64,000 nt of DNA from Acidobacteriota bacterium (GTDB lineage Bacteria; Acidobacteriota; Blastocatellia; RBC074), in contig JAFDVL010000005.1 in NCBI GenBank assembly GCA_018268995.1, forward strand, positions 62,001 to 126,000. Reading direction: 5' to 3'. Below, one piece after another: positions 56,867-64,000 of this stretch. Both the position numbers and the translations under genes were made by a program. How positions within the stretch are numbered: the stretch's first letter is position 1; every line of letters begins with the position of its first letter. The notes beneath the pieces are model-generated. The model had not been told where the DNA came from. It saw only the letters and a program-made list of their open reading frames with translations, and did not search any database.

Positions 56867-58075
56867 ATGAAAATTTCCCGTGCGCAATGGAACACCCTGT
56901 TTGCCGCGCAAGCCGGATGGATGCTGGATGCGATGGATGCCATGCTGTATTCCTTTGCGCTGACCACGCTGATGGCGGAATTTGGCCTGAATGGCACACA
57001 GGCCGGCAGTGTTGCTTCGACCACATTATTCACTGCCGCAATTGGCGGCATCGGATTTGGCATCCTGGCTGATCGCATCGGACGTAAGACTTCTCTTTCG
57101 CTGACCCTGTTGCTTTATTCCGTCGCAAGTGCTGGAACAGCAACGGTAGGATTGATTCCCGTTTCGCCGCTTTTACAACTGATTTTCTGGCGCGGACTGC
57201 TGGGCTTTGGAATGGGCGGCGAATGGGCTTGTGGCGCGGCACTGGTCGCGGAAACCTGGCCTGCCGAAGTACGCGGACGCGCGATTGCGATTATGCAATC
57301 TGGTTGGGCGATTGGCTATATCCTCGCCGCATTGTTGGCGGCGGCGTTTCTGCCTAATTGGCGATTGCTCTTTGTGATCGGACTGTTCCCAGCTCTGCTC
57401 ACACTCTGGGTGCGGCGACATGTACCTGAAACGTTGGACGAAGAGCGCAGGAAAAATCCCGCATCGCCGCTGGAAGTATTCAGCCCAGAATTTCGCCGCT
57501 TTACTTTACGCGCAGGCAGTGTGGCAATTTGCGTGTTGATTGCTTACTGGGGAGTGTTCACATGGCTACCTGGCTTTCTGGCTTCTCCGGTTGAAAGAGG
57601 CGGTGCTGGAATGAGCATCGTCAAAAGCACGTGGTGGATTATTCCGGTGCAAATCGGTGCGTTCTTCGGCTATCTGAGCTTTGGGGTCATTGCGGATTGG
57701 CTGGGACGTAAGCCCGCGTTCATTTTGTATTTGCTCATCACCGCAATTGTTACGCCAATTTATGGATTGAATGCGACGAATCAAGCATTATTGATGACCT
57801 TAGGTCCCGTGCTCGGTTTTTTTGGCTCAGGATATTTCGGCATTTTCGGCGCGATGGTTTCAGAACTGTTTCCGCAACGGATTCGTGCCACCGCGTTAGG
57901 CGTGATTTACAACATCGGGCGCGCCGTTAGCGCAACATCGCCGTGGTTAGTTGGTGCTATCGCTGAGCGCAAAGGTGTGGGCAGCGCGCTCGGCGTGACG
58001 TCCTTATTTTTAATTGCAGGCGCAGTGCTGATGCTGACGTTGCCGGAAACCCGTGGAAAACAACTCGAAGCCTGA
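56867..58075 (+). CDS. MFS transporter (aromatic acid:H+ symporter-like)
   Basis: 402 residues, twelve membrane helices. GFGILADRIGRKTSLSLTLL is motif A after helix 2; MLDAMDAMLYSFALTTLM in helix 1 and RGLLGFGMGGEWACGAALVAETWP after helix 4 are typical of AAHS or sugar-phosphate-like MFS carriers. The second motif A copy is SFGVIADWLGRKPAF. It probably imports an organic acid by proton symport; the substrate is not known. No aromatic catabolic gene is near. Confidence 0.88.
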   Translation: MKISRAQWNTLFAAQAGWMLDAMDAMLYSFALTTLMAEFGLNGTQAGSVASTTLFTAAIGGIGFGILADRIGRKTSLSLTLLLYSVASAGTATVGLIPVSPLLQLIFWRGLLGFGMGGEWACGAALVAETWPAEVRGRAIAIMQSGWAIGYILAALLAAAFLPNWRLLFVIGLFPALLTLWVRRHVPETLDEERRKNPASPLEVFSPEFRRFTLRAGSVAICVLIAYWGVFTWLPGFLASPVERGGAGMSIVKSTWWIIPVQIGAFFGYLSFGVIADWLGRKPAFILYLLITAIVTPIYGLNATNQALLMTLGPVLGFFGSGYFGIFGAMVSELFPQRIRATALGVIYNIGRAVSATSPWLVGAIAERKGVGSALGVTSLFLIAGAVLMLTLPETRGKQLEA

Positions 58076-58171
58076 GCAAGCTTCGCAATCCATGCTTTTC
58101 AGCGGTATAATCTGCGCCGTCGCAAATCAATTTTCTTTACAGTCAAAACCAAACCAACGAAAGGAAAGTTC

Positions 58172-58639
58172 ATGTCTGCACCCGCATCACATCTTGATCC
58201 CTTTATCGCCAACTGGAATCGCGTTCACAAACAAAGCATTAGCATCATGAAATCCGCTCCCAATGACAAATATGAGTGGAAGCCCGCAGACACAGCGATG
58301 CCGCTCGGTGAATTGATGAATCATTTATACATTGCCGAATCGTTGTTTATTGATTCAGCGCTGACCGGCGGATTCAAACCAGAAAATCTACCCAAGGCGA
58401 TTAACAACACCGAAGAGTTAATTGCGGCCTTCGATCAATTGCACGCAGACGGCGTAGCGAAAATCGCCGCGCTCACGCCAGAGCAAATGAGTGAAACGGT
58501 TGCGCCGTTTGGGCCTGAAAAAGCGATGCCGCGTTCGTTCCTGATGAATGTTATGCTCGAACATGAGATTCACCATCGCGGGCAGCTTTACACATATTTG
58601 CGCATTCTCGGATGTGAATGCCCGCCGCTATTTGGCTAG
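58172..58639 (+). CDS. DinB-family putative metalloenzyme
   Basis: 155 residues of the DinB four-helix bundle family. Three histidines expected to bind a metal are seen: H51 in LMNHLYIAE and the pair in LEHEIHHRGQL near the C-terminus. Other families with this fold are mycothiol or bacillithiol-dependent transferases, and DinB itself is induced by DNA damage, but the true reaction is unknown. AAGGAAAG precedes the ATG. Confidence 0.85.
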   Translation: MSAPASHLDPFIANWNRVHKQSISIMKSAPNDKYEWKPADTAMPLGELMNHLYIAESLFIDSALTGGFKPENLPKAINNTEELIAAFDQLHADGVAKIAALTPEQMSETVAPFGPEKAMPRSFLMNVMLEHEIHHRGQLYTYLRILGCECPPLFG

Positions 58640-58647
58640 AAAATCCA

Positions 58648-58749
58648 CAGACAGGATTGACAAGATTTTTACAGGATTGACAGGAGAGCGAATTTATACC
58701 GCGTAATCATCCTGTAAATCTTGTTCTTAAATCTTGTCAATCCTGTCTG
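58648..58749. repeat. Inverted-repeat element (solo copy)
   Basis: Arms 58648-58668 and 58729-58749 are perfect inverted repeats of 21 bp (core ACAGGATTGACAAGATTT), with an inner ACAGGAT/ATCCTGT pair at 58671-58677 and 58709-58715. It fills the gap between dinB and the alkyltransferase-like gene and is followed by seven T (58750-58756), so it can also act as a terminator. The same repeat flanks the GxxExxY gene at 60246-60694. Confidence 0.8.
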
Positions 58750-58766
58750 TTTTTTTGGGCAATACG

Positions 58767-59174
58767 ATGGCAAAAAACATTATCGGCAATGCCGTAAAAA
58801 ACCGACCACAGGATGATCCCAGCTTCCGCGAACGAGCGTACGAATTGGTGATGCGCATTCCGGCAGGTCGTGTGATGAGCTATGGCCTGGTCGCGCGCGT
58901 GCTGGGCGTCGGCTACGATGCACGTGCGATTGGCAACATTATGTACGCGACACCGGACGATGGGCGCAACATTCCGTGGCATCGCGTCATCAATTCGCAA
59001 GGTGGTTGTTCGACTGCTGGGCAGACGTCCCCGCCCGATTTGCAACAACGACTGCTCGAAGGCGAAGGTATCGTTTTCAACGACAAAGGCAAATGCGACA
59101 TCGAAAAGTATCTGTGGACACCATCCGAATACGAAGCCGAAGCGGCGAGCGCAAATCAACCGAATCTGTTTTGA
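58767..59174 (+). CDS. Alkyltransferase-like protein (ATL)
   Basis: About 135 residues of the MGMT (O6-alkylguanine methyltransferase) family. The helix-turn-helix that contacts DNA is present (AGRVMSYGLVARVLGVGYDARAIGNIMYAT). At the alkyl-acceptor site the usual PCHR reads PWHR (W71), so it cannot accept a methyl group; such ATL proteins instead bind alkylated DNA and hand it to nucleotide excision repair. The start at 58767 was chosen because a TTG upstream (58734) lies in the inverted repeat. The preceding terminator-like repeat suggests its own promoter or readthrough. Confidence 0.9.
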   Translation: MAKNIIGNAVKNRPQDDPSFRERAYELVMRIPAGRVMSYGLVARVLGVGYDARAIGNIMYATPDDGRNIPWHRVINSQGGCSTAGQTSPPDLQQRLLEGEGIVFNDKGKCDIEKYLWTPSEYEAEAASANQPNLF

Positions 59175-59183
59175 GAAACGACT

Positions 59184-59582
59184 ATGGAAAACAAACCTAC
59201 GCCCTATCAAGTTGCGAAGCCAACTTATTCTGTTGCGCATCACATGGTCACAACTGCATTTGAATTGCCCGGCTTTCGCATCGTACGCAATCTCGGCGTT
59301 GTGCGCGGCATCACAGTGCGCTCGCGTTCGGTCTTCGGCACACTTGGCGGAACGCTGCAAACATTGGTCGGTGGCAATATTTCGTTGTTCACGCAACTCT
59401 GCGAAAGAGCGCGCGAAGAAGCGTTTGAAATCATGATTCAGCATGCGTCAGAAATCGGCGCGAATGGAATCATCGGCGCACGCTACGATGCCAACGAACT
59501 CATGAGCGGCGTAACCGAAGTGCTGGCATATGGCACGGCTGTGATCGTGCAGCCGCTTGAATCGTCAAGCTACCAACAATAA
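59184..59582 (+). CDS. YbjQ/UPF0145 family protein
   Basis: 132 residues. The family hallmarks are [73 protein letters not shown] and a C-terminal strand [12 protein letters not shown]. These proteins form pentamers; some are called heavy-metal-binding, but no function is firm. It starts 9 bp after the ATL gene, and the next (YceI) begins 9 bp after it, so the three form an operon. Confidence 0.92.
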   Translation: MENKPTPYQVAKPTYSVAHHMVTTAFELPGFRIVRNLGVVRGITVRSRSVFGTLGGTLQTLVGGNISLFTQLCERAREEAFEIMIQHASEIGANGIIGARYDANELMSGVTEVLAYGTAVIVQPLESSSYQQ

Positions 59583-59591
59583 ACGCATGCC

Positions 59592-60248
59592 ATGAAACGC
59601 TGTCTCTCACACTTTCTCCTGCTGTTGTTTCTGCTTTTCGTTCAGGGTGCGTCCCCGGCACAGCGGAATAAAGCGCCGAAAAAGCCGATCAATATGGCAG
59701 CCAAAACATACTCCTTTTCCGCCGCGCAAAGCCAATTAACGCTCACGCTAATTCAAGAGGGAATGTTGCGCAAAATTCACCCGACTCATACCGTCGGCGT
59801 CAAAGGCTTCACAGGGCGGATTCAATTGCCCGCCGATGAGAGCAAAGCATTCGCCGAACTTGACGCCGAAGCGAAGTCATTCGTCAATATTGACAAGAGC
59901 ATGAGCGATTTTGAGCGCAGCGGTTTTCACAAAGTTTTGCACGAAGAAGTGCTGGCGAGTGCAAAACATCCGACGATCAAATTTCGTTCGGTTTCCACCA
60001 GCAACGTGCAAAAAAATGGCGACAATCGAAGCTTCACGTTACACGGCGATCTGACGTTGCGTGGCGTCACCAAGCGCGTCGCGTTCCCCGTCAAAGTCAC
60101 GATCAATGGCAATCAATTACGCGCGACGGGTGAAGAAAACATCAAGCAAACCGACTTCGGCATCACGCCGTATTCTGGTGGACTCGGCACAATCAAAATT
60201 GGCGATCAATTGAAAGTGAGCTTTGTGATTGTGGCAACGGGGAATTAG
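59592..60248 (+). CDS. YceI-family periplasmic lipid-binding protein
   Basis: 218 residues with a signal peptide (CLSHFLLLLFLLFVQGASPAQ). The YceI fold, an elongated lipocalin-like barrel, is visible from YSFSAAQSQLTLTLIQEGMLRKIHPTHTVGVKGFTGRIQLP to RGVTKRVAFPVKVTINGNQLRATGEENIKQTDFGITPYSGG. Members bind isoprenoid lipids such as quinone precursors and are alkali- or acid-induced in some species. Its stop codon lies inside the left arm of the repeat that flanks the next gene. Confidence 0.9.
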   Translation: MKRCLSHFLLLLFLLFVQGASPAQRNKAPKKPINMAAKTYSFSAAQSQLTLTLIQEGMLRKIHPTHTVGVKGFTGRIQLPADESKAFAELDAEAKSFVNIDKSMSDFERSGFHKVLHEEVLASAKHPTIKFRSVSTSNVQKNGDNRSFTLHGDLTLRGVTKRVAFPVKVTINGNQLRATGEENIKQTDFGITPYSGGLGTIKIGDQLKVSFVIVATGN

Positions 60249-60694
60249 ACAGGATTGACAAGGTAAGGAATGGGTATGACGGATAATGAATTGACTCAAA
60301 TTATTATCAATTGTGCGTATAAAGTTCACCGCACATTAGGGGCCGGGTTCCTGGAAAAAGTGTATGAGAATGCACACCGCATCAAAATGACGAAAGCGGG
60401 ACTGAAAGTTCAGCAACAACATCCTATCAAGGTGTTTTTTGAAGGCGAGATTGTTGGTGATTACATCGTTGATTTGTGGGTTGAAGAGAGAATTATTGTC
60501 GAACTTAAAGCCGTTCAATCCTTGACCAAAGAACATGAAATCCAATTGGTCAACTACCTAACCGCAACCAAAGTTGACACTGGTCTTCTCATCAACTTTG
60601 GAGCTTCAGCTGTTAAGGTTCGCCGAAAATTCCGTGATTACAAGCCAAATCATAATCCTGTCAATCCTGTAAAAAATCTTGTTAATCCTGTCTA
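60246..60694. mobile_element. GxxExxY cassette bracketed by inverted repeats
   Basis: Left arm 60246-60262 and right arm 60678-60694 are inverted (16 of 17 bases match) and belong to the same family as 58648-58749. More copies of the ATCCTGT core lie at 60655-60670. The repeat provides the stop codon of yceI on the left and of the GxxExxY gene on the right, which suggests a cassette or repeat-borne gene rather than chance. No transposase is present. Confidence 0.5.
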
Positions 60695-60695
60695 A
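60276..60695 (+). CDS. GxxExxY protein (PD-(D/E)XK-fold)
   Basis: About 139 residues; ATG at 60276 with AAGGA 7 nt upstream (another ATG at 60270). The defining motif is GAGFLEKVY (G24, E27, Y30). The core GDYIVDLWVEERIIVELKAV carries D66, E76 and K78 in the order of a PD-(D/E)XK nuclease fold, and the Q90 in EIQLVNYL is also typical. Activity is not known. The last residues (NHNPVNPVKNLVNPV) are translated from the flanking repeat, so the true C-terminus may be fortuitous. It lies between yceI and the aldehyde dehydrogenase gene but is unlikely to share function with them. Confidence 0.88.
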   Translation: MTDNELTQIIINCAYKVHRTLGAGFLEKVYENAHRIKMTKAGLKVQQQHPIKVFFEGEIVGDYIVDLWVEERIIVELKAVQSLTKEHEIQLVNYLTATKVDTGLLINFGASAVKVRRKFRDYKPNHNPVNPVKNLVNPV

Positions 60696-60709
60696 GTTTT
60701 GAGGTGTTT

Positions 60710-62275
60710 ATGGCACAACCACTCCGACTCGAACCACGACCTGTCATTGAAATTCATAGCCCGGCAACACTCAACAAAATCGGCGAAGTTACGATTGATG
60801 CTGCTGCCGATGTGCGTGCGGCAATTGCAACAGCGCGCGCCGCCTTTCGCCAATGGAGTACGTTGGATTTCAAGCAGCGTGCGAACGTGCTTCTCTCCGC
60901 ACGCGATTTATTGCTCGCGCGACAAGAAGACATCATCCAAACCATCTGCGCCGAAAACGGCAAGCCACGGATGGAAGCAATCTCCGAGTTTTTCTACGTC
61001 TGCGATGTCATCACATTTTATGCGAAGCAGGCCAAACGCTTTCTCAAACCCGAACGTGTCACGCCGCATTTGCTGCGCAACAAGAAAGTCGCGGTGCATT
61101 ACGAACCGCGCGGCGTGATCGGCTTAATTACGCCCTGGAACTTTCCGTTCATTCTCACGATTGGTGAAGCGATTCCGGCGTTGATGGCGGGCAATGCGGT
61201 GGTGATCAAGCCTTCGGAATGGACGCCGCTGATTGCGAAACTCGGCTGCGAGATTTTGCAGCAGGCATTCACAAAGGCAGGCTTGCCCGCCGAGATTTTG
61301 CAGGTCGTGAATGGCTACGGTGAAACGGGCGGTGCGCTCGTGGACGAGGCCGATATGATCGCGTTCACGGGCAGCGTGAATACAGGCAAACGCATTGCCG
61401 AGCGCGCGGCGAAACGCTTGATTCCGGTCAGCCTCGAACTCGGCGGAAAAGACCCGATGATTGTGTGTCGGGATGCCGATGTTGAGCGCGCGGCGAATGC
61501 AGCGGTGTGGGGCGCGTTCACGAATTCTGGGCAGGTTTGCATTTCAGTGGAGCGCGTGTATGTGGACGAATCCATTGCGGATGAATTCACGAAACGGGTC
61601 GTCGAAAAAACCAAACAACTGCGGCAGGGAATTGACGAAAAGAATTCCGAGCAACGCGTGGACGTTGGCGCGATGACATTCCCGCGCCAGATCGAAACGG
61701 TCGAAGATCACGTCAACGACGCCAAAGCACACGGCGCAACGATCTTGACTGGCGGACAACGCAATCCAAATCTGTCCGGTCGCTTTTACGAGCCAACGGT
61801 GCTCGCCAACGTAGATCATTCGATGAAAATCATGACCGAAGAAACTTTCGGCCCTGTCCTGCCAATTATGCGCGTCAAGAACGAAGACGAAGCATTGCGG
61901 CTGGCGAATGATTCGATTTACGGCCTGAATGCCAGCGTCTGGACAAAAGATAAAACTAAAGGCGAACGCCTTGCAGCGCAGGTTGAAGCGGGTATGATCT
62001 GTGTTAATGATGTGCTGGTTGGGTTTGCGGTAACAGATGCCCCTTCAGGCGGTTTGAAAGAAAGTGGTATTGGTAAACGACACGGGGCGCATGGCATTCG
62101 ACGGTTCTGCCATGAACAGGTTATCATCACAGATCGCTTCGGATTAAAACGCGAAATGATTTGGTATCCATATACTGCACAGACAGAACGTCTGATGCTG
62201 CGCGTGCTGGGTGCGCTTTTCTCAACCCGGCTTTCGCAAAAATTGAAAGCATTACTTGGAGATAAAAATAAATGA
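60710..62275 (+). CDS. Aldehyde dehydrogenase family protein
   Basis: About 521 residues from the ATG at 60710 (GAGG upstream). It oxidises an aldehyde to an acid with NAD(P)+. Conserved sites: N144 in PWNFPF, the cofactor loop FTGSVNTGKRIA, the general base E243 in LELGGKDP and the nucleophile C277 in NSGQVCISVERV. The C-terminus has a 40-residue tail (WYPYTAQTERLMLRVLGALF) absent from short family members and possibly membrane-associated. Substrate unknown. The gene overlaps the radical SAM gene by 4 bp (ATGA), so both proteins are made together. Confidence 0.94.
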   Translation: MAQPLRLEPRPVIEIHSPATLNKIGEVTIDAAADVRAAIATARAAFRQWSTLDFKQRANVLLSARDLLLARQEDIIQTICAENGKPRMEAISEFFYVCDVITFYAKQAKRFLKPERVTPHLLRNKKVAVHYEPRGVIGLITPWNFPFILTIGEAIPALMAGNAVVIKPSEWTPLIAKLGCEILQQAFTKAGLPAEILQVVNGYGETGGALVDEADMIAFTGSVNTGKRIAERAAKRLIPVSLELGGKDPMIVCRDADVERAANAAVWGAFTNSGQVCISVERVYVDESIADEFTKRVVEKTKQLRQGIDEKNSEQRVDVGAMTFPRQIETVEDHVNDAKAHGATILTGGQRNPNLSGRFYEPTVLANVDHSMKIMTEETFGPVLPIMRVKNEDEALRLANDSIYGLNASVWTKDKTKGERLAAQVEAGMICVNDVLVGFAVTDAPSGGLKESGIGKRHGAHGIRRFCHEQVIITDRFGLKREMIWYPYTAQTERLMLRVLGALFSTRLSQKLKALLGDKNK

Positions 62276-64000
62276 CAACCGAAAACACTCAGACGACGGA
62301 AGCTCCGCCAAAAGCTCCCATTGACGGCGGCAAACTGATCGTTCTGACTGCCCCGTTGACCGAAATCATTGACCATGCTGGATACTTCATTCAAATGAGC
62401 ATGGCGTCGTTGCCGATTTGGTTGGAAGGTATCCTCAACAAAAAATATCCCGAATGGCGCAACGTCGAATACAACGCGGACGGCTCGGCGAAATACATGC
62501 CTGCGGGCATTCGCCTCGTTGAGGCTTCGTTGCTCAGGCAATACAGCAAAGACGATTTAGTCTGCTGCTATCCGCAGGACGCGCACAAATTCATCGGGCC
62601 GAACACGCGCGTCGTGGCGATTTCCACGCACAATCCGCTCGGCGTCACGTTTGCGGCGGGTGTTTACACTTCGATCTTTGGCTCCTCGCGCGAACCGATC
62701 AATTCGCATTACTCGAAAGAATTGTTTGCGGACATCAAAGCCAATCCGTTTCGCAGCAACTTCAAAGTGATCGTTGGCGGCAGCGGCGGCTGGCAGATCA
62801 TTCAAACCAACAGCTACGAAGAACTCAGCATTGATTGTGTGGTCGAAGGTCGCAGTGAATCTACGGACACGCTGGATTTGTTTGCCAAAGCGATTCGCGG
62901 CGAAGAGTTGCCGAAGCAAGTTGATGTCGTGCATCCGAAAGACCGCGATGCATTTTTGTTCCCCGATAAGCGCACGACGTTTGGCGTGGTCGAAATGACG
63001 ACGGGTTGCGGACGGCGCTGTCAATTTTGTGTGCCGGATTTGAACCCGCAAATTGACATGCCGAAAGATAAGATTATGGGCGCGGTGCGCGCGAACGTGC
63101 GCGACGGCAACAAACAGATTTCGCTCGCCACCGAAGATATGTTCATTTGGGGGCAGGTTCACACGGATATTCCGTTTTACTTCCCAAACCGCGAAGCCTT
63201 GTTAGATTTGTATTCCGAAATCGTCAACACGCCTGGCGTCGAACAGCACGTCCTGAGCCATTCGACGATTGCGCCTGCGGTCGTGGATCCGCTGCTTATC
63301 AAAAAGCTGTCCGAACTGCTGCTCGATAAAAGCCCGATTCACTTGCCGTATTTGAGTTCGCATCCGAAGAAAAAAGCGTTGACGCCGCTGATCGGACTCG
63401 AAACTGGTTCCGTCTCAATGGCAAAGAAAATTATGCCGAGCAAAGGCATTCCATTTCAGACCGAAGATTGGCCGAGCGTCTTTATCAACGGCTTGCAAGT
63501 GCTGAACGAAAACAATTGGTTCCCAGCAGTCACATTGATTGTTGGCAATCCCGGCGAAACCGATGAAGATGTGCAGGCAACGTTGGATTTGATCTACGAG
63601 GTCGAGCGGCGCGGATTGTTCGCGTTTTTCATTCCTTCGATTTTCACGCCGCTGCACGACACACGGATGCAGGACAAAAAAGGCGTGACCGAGACGCGGC
63701 AACTGACGCCGCTGCAATGGCAGTTGATGATGAAATGCTGGAAGATGAATCTGCGTCCTGGCCAATACAGTTGGTGGGCCCCGACCGCGTGGCGGTTGGG
63801 GGCGCTCGGATTGTGGGCGTGGAAGCTGCGCAAAATTAACGGCAAAAGCTTCACGTGGCCGCTGTTCATGTTCGCCAGCGCTCTGCCGGAAAAAATCATG
63901 GCGAAGCTCGGCAAAATTTATTATGGCAAACCGCTCAAGGTGAAATCGCGCAAGGAACTGCTCGCCACGATTCGCCCGAATCAGCAGAAGTTTTTGCGCG
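62272..64000 (+). CDS. Radical SAM protein, 3' end outside the window
   Basis: The first 576 residues of a protein cut by the window end. The iron-sulfur motif CxxxCxxC is CGRRCQFC with C246, C250 and C253 in VEMTTGCGRRCQFCVPD; an N-terminal region (1-230) resembles the cobalamin-binding or accessory domain of large radical SAM enzymes (GKLIVLTAPLTEIIDHAGYF ... NTRVVAISTHNPLG). LIVGNPGETDEDVQATLDLIYE is the partial TIM-barrel helix typical of COG1032. The reaction cannot be inferred. Translational coupling to the aldehyde dehydrogenase gene suggests that the two act on the same product (inference). Confidence 0.85.
   Translation, partial: MTTENTQTTEAPPKAPIDGGKLIVLTAPLTEIIDHAGYFIQMSMASLPIWLEGILNKKYPEWRNVEYNADGSAKYMPAGIRLVEASLLRQYSKDDLVCCYPQDAHKFIGPNTRVVAISTHNPLGVTFAAGVYTSIFGSSREPINSHYSKELFADIKANPFRSNFKVIVGGSGGWQIIQTNSYEELSIDCVVEGRSESTDTLDLFAKAIRGEELPKQVDVVHPKDRDAFLFPDKRTTFGVVEMTTGCGRRCQFCVPDLNPQIDMPKDKIMGAVRANVRDGNKQISLATEDMFIWGQVHTDIPFYFPNREALLDLYSEIVNTPGVEQHVLSHSTIAPAVVDPLLIKKLSELLLDKSPIHLPYLSSHPKKKALTPLIGLETGSVSMAKKIMPSKGIPFQTEDWPSVFINGLQVLNENNWFPAVTLIVGNPGETDEDVQATLDLIYEVERRGLFAFFIPSIFTPLHDTRMQDKKGVTETRQLTPLQWQLMMKCWKMNLRPGQYSWWAPTAWRLGALGLWAWKLRKINGKSFTWPLFMFASALPEKIMAKLGKIYYGKPLKVKSRKELLATIRPNQQKFLR

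Overview
The window looks like a chromosomal segment of an Acidobacteriota bacterium, most likely of the Blastocatellia type. This is inferred from gene content: an Oar-like TonB-dependent receptor with a carboxypeptidase-like N-terminal domain, a GWxTD-domain protein, many Tat-exported proteins, an N-terminally extended Hfq-like protein and a UbiD-family decarboxylase. No rRNA or tRNA was recognised, so the assignment rests on gene families only. The envelope is clearly Gram-negative (Omp85, OmpA, TonB receptor, SurA-like folding factors, lipoproteins).

Layout. 1-4314 (minus): a cluster with a coiled-coil protein, an OmpA-domain membrane protein, a Ras-like small GTPase, a soluble histidine kinase and the start of a lipoprotein gene. 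4469-8396 (minus): Hfq-like protein, TPR lipoprotein and gyrA. 8650-9597 (plus): short-chain polyprenyl diphosphate synthase. 9602-12794 (minus): an accessory block with a large secreted protein, a small Cys-rich secreted protein and a sigma-70-family factor whose gene ends in a run of nine G. 12995-17637 (mostly minus): a helical-repeat protein, a GNAT protein, rnc and a secreted Ala/Lys-rich protein.

18087-23939 (plus): M20 peptidase, HD phosphohydrolase, TonB-C protein and YCF48-like propeller (the last three overlap by 4 bp in turn), then an amidohydrolase. 23991-28221 (minus): hexuronate-type MFS transporter, an Omp85 barrel and a translationally coupled phospholipase C-like phosphoesterase. 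28529-31403 (plus): Tat-exported Gfo/Idh/MocA oxidoreductase, retropepsin-like protease, secreted esterase. 31504-33146 (plus): a compact restriction-modification pair in which the endonuclease carries its own HTH regulator domain, followed by a D12-type adenine methylase.

33194-41323 (minus): UbiD-family decarboxylase, DUF5654, MobA-like transferase, YhaM-like exoribonuclease, two SurA/PrsA-like proteins, a zinc-ribbon protein, QueF and a GNAT enzyme. 41479-46126 (plus): Ca2+-type P-ATPase, tandem universal stress protein, L,D-transpeptidase. 46168-52649 (minus): TonB-dependent receptor followed by a Tat-exported protein and a small secreted protein. 53401-64000 (plus): GWxTD and PEGA proteins, MFS transporter, DinB, an alkyltransferase-like protein, YbjQ, YceI, a GxxExxY protein bracketed by inverted repeats, an aldehyde dehydrogenase and a coupled radical SAM protein cut by the window end.

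The most interesting items are the GTPase/kinase/OmpA cluster, the HTH-endonuclease fusion with operator-like repeats, the GxxExxY gene bracketed by inverted repeats with a solo copy of the same repeat about 1.5 kb away, the sigma factor with a G9 tract next to a Cys-rich secreted protein, and the inverted 9-bp tandem arrays upstream of the yhaM-like gene.
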